From contig NHZP01000036.1 of the NCBI GenBank assembly GCA_003313425.1, forward strand, positions 1 to 64,000: 64,000 nucleotides of DNA. The letters run 5' to 3'. Every line of letters starts with the position of its first letter. Position 1 is the first letter of the stretch. Below, piece after piece: positions 63,663-64,000 of the stretch. The DNA comes from Pseudopyrenochaeta lycopersici (taxonomy: Eukaryota > Ascomycota > Dothideomycetes > Pleosporales > Pseudopyrenochaetaceae). The notes beneath the pieces are model-generated. The model worked only from the letters and a program-made list of their open reading frames with translations, was not told the origin of the DNA and searched no databases. The position numbers and the translations under genes were made by a program.

Positions 63663-64000
63663 ATGTCACAACTTCTACCAGTGCACCATACCTTCTTCCC
63701 GGTGGCACGCCACCCGGGGCCACCTCCTCTGCGGGCACCATGCATGCATACGCCGGGCAAAAGCACGCACATGGATGTGATCTTGCACAATCTGAAAGGA
63801 CTGAAGCAAGATTCCGCCTTAACCGTGCGGACTTGTCAGAAACTGGAGGAAAGCGTGCAGAAGGTTCATAACTCATATGAACACATGTGGCAAGAATTTT
63901 CCCAAGCCAAAGTTGCTATCGGCAGCTTAATACGGGAAACGACCACCAGAAGTGAAGAGTGTACAGAGCAGCAACAGGCACAGGTCGGAGATGCACACAG
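63663..64000 (+). CDS. Coiled-coil protein, 5' part cut by window end
   Basis: A frame from ATG 63663 stays open to the last base (about 112 codons). The start is MSQLLPVHHTFFP and a Pro-rich segment, then a predicted coiled coil (LKQDSALTVRTCQKLEESVQ, HNSYEHMWQEFSQAKVAIGS). The overlapping frame at 63569 looks less protein-like. Family unknown; the C-terminus is outside the window. Confidence 0.5.
   Translation, partial: MSQLLPVHHTFFPVARHPGPPPLRAPCMHTPGKSTHMDVILHNLKGLKQDSALTVRTCQKLEESVQKVHNSYEHMWQEFSQAKVAIGSLIRETTTRSEECTEQQQAQVGDAH

Overview
The window reads as a repeat-rich accessory region of a filamentous ascomycete (Pezizomycotina; a Dothideomycete is my guess, not proven). Protein genes are split by short introns of about 45-75 bp with GT..AG ends and CTAAC/CTGAC-like branch points. 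The gene content is typically fungal: DUF3455, DUF3431, DUF829/TMEM53, GT32, MCT-type MFS, Yap-like bZIP, MscS, patatin-RING and A1-like pseudo-protease. There is no rRNA, convincing tRNA or CRISPR. Most exon joins below were worked out by hand from frame and splice signals.

Layout. 1-450 is the 3' end of a secreted CAP-domain gene. 859-2546 is intergenic with two solo LTRs. 3060-4861 holds a head-to-head pair of dead glycosyltransferase genes (GT8-like on minus, GT32 on plus), the second split by a hAT-type MITE. 4989-6613 is an intact four-exon MFS transporter. 6730-12974 is a decayed unknown gene split by a complete Copia retrotransposon whose LTRs are identical. 13948-16220 carries DUF3431 (frameshifted) and DUF829 genes. 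16885-22174 has small orphan genes and two solo LTRs. 22474-28006 has two bZIP genes, a hAT MITE, solo LTRs of two families and a secreted DUF3455 protein. 29107-30741 is an MscS channel. 31247-39772 is mostly nested MITEs, solo LTRs, a long-TIR element and a mutated Fot1/pogo transposon, with two unrecognised genes. 39929-48095 has a second DUF3455 gene, a five-exon Ser/Thr-rich wall protein, a damaged P450 and a cyclin. 48095-59836 has a RING-patatin phospholipase, an F-box protein, a small RING protein, orphans, a nested MITE/LTR stack and a membrane-anchored aspartic-protease-like protein. The right end has a small orphan and the 5' part of a coiled-coil gene cut by the window.

The genes do not form one pathway or an obvious metabolite cluster. 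The common thread is secretion and surface biology (CAP, DUF3455 x2, Ser/Thr-rich wall protein, protease-like protein, glycosyltransferase relics) inside DNA reshaped by mobile elements. The sequence shows exact 5-bp, 8-bp and TA target duplications for about twenty insertions. Two of them split host reading frames that become continuous again at the break when the insertion and one target copy are ignored. The most unusual molecular point is that the Copia gag and pol lie in one frame separated by a single UGA followed by CUAG, the known leaky-stop context.
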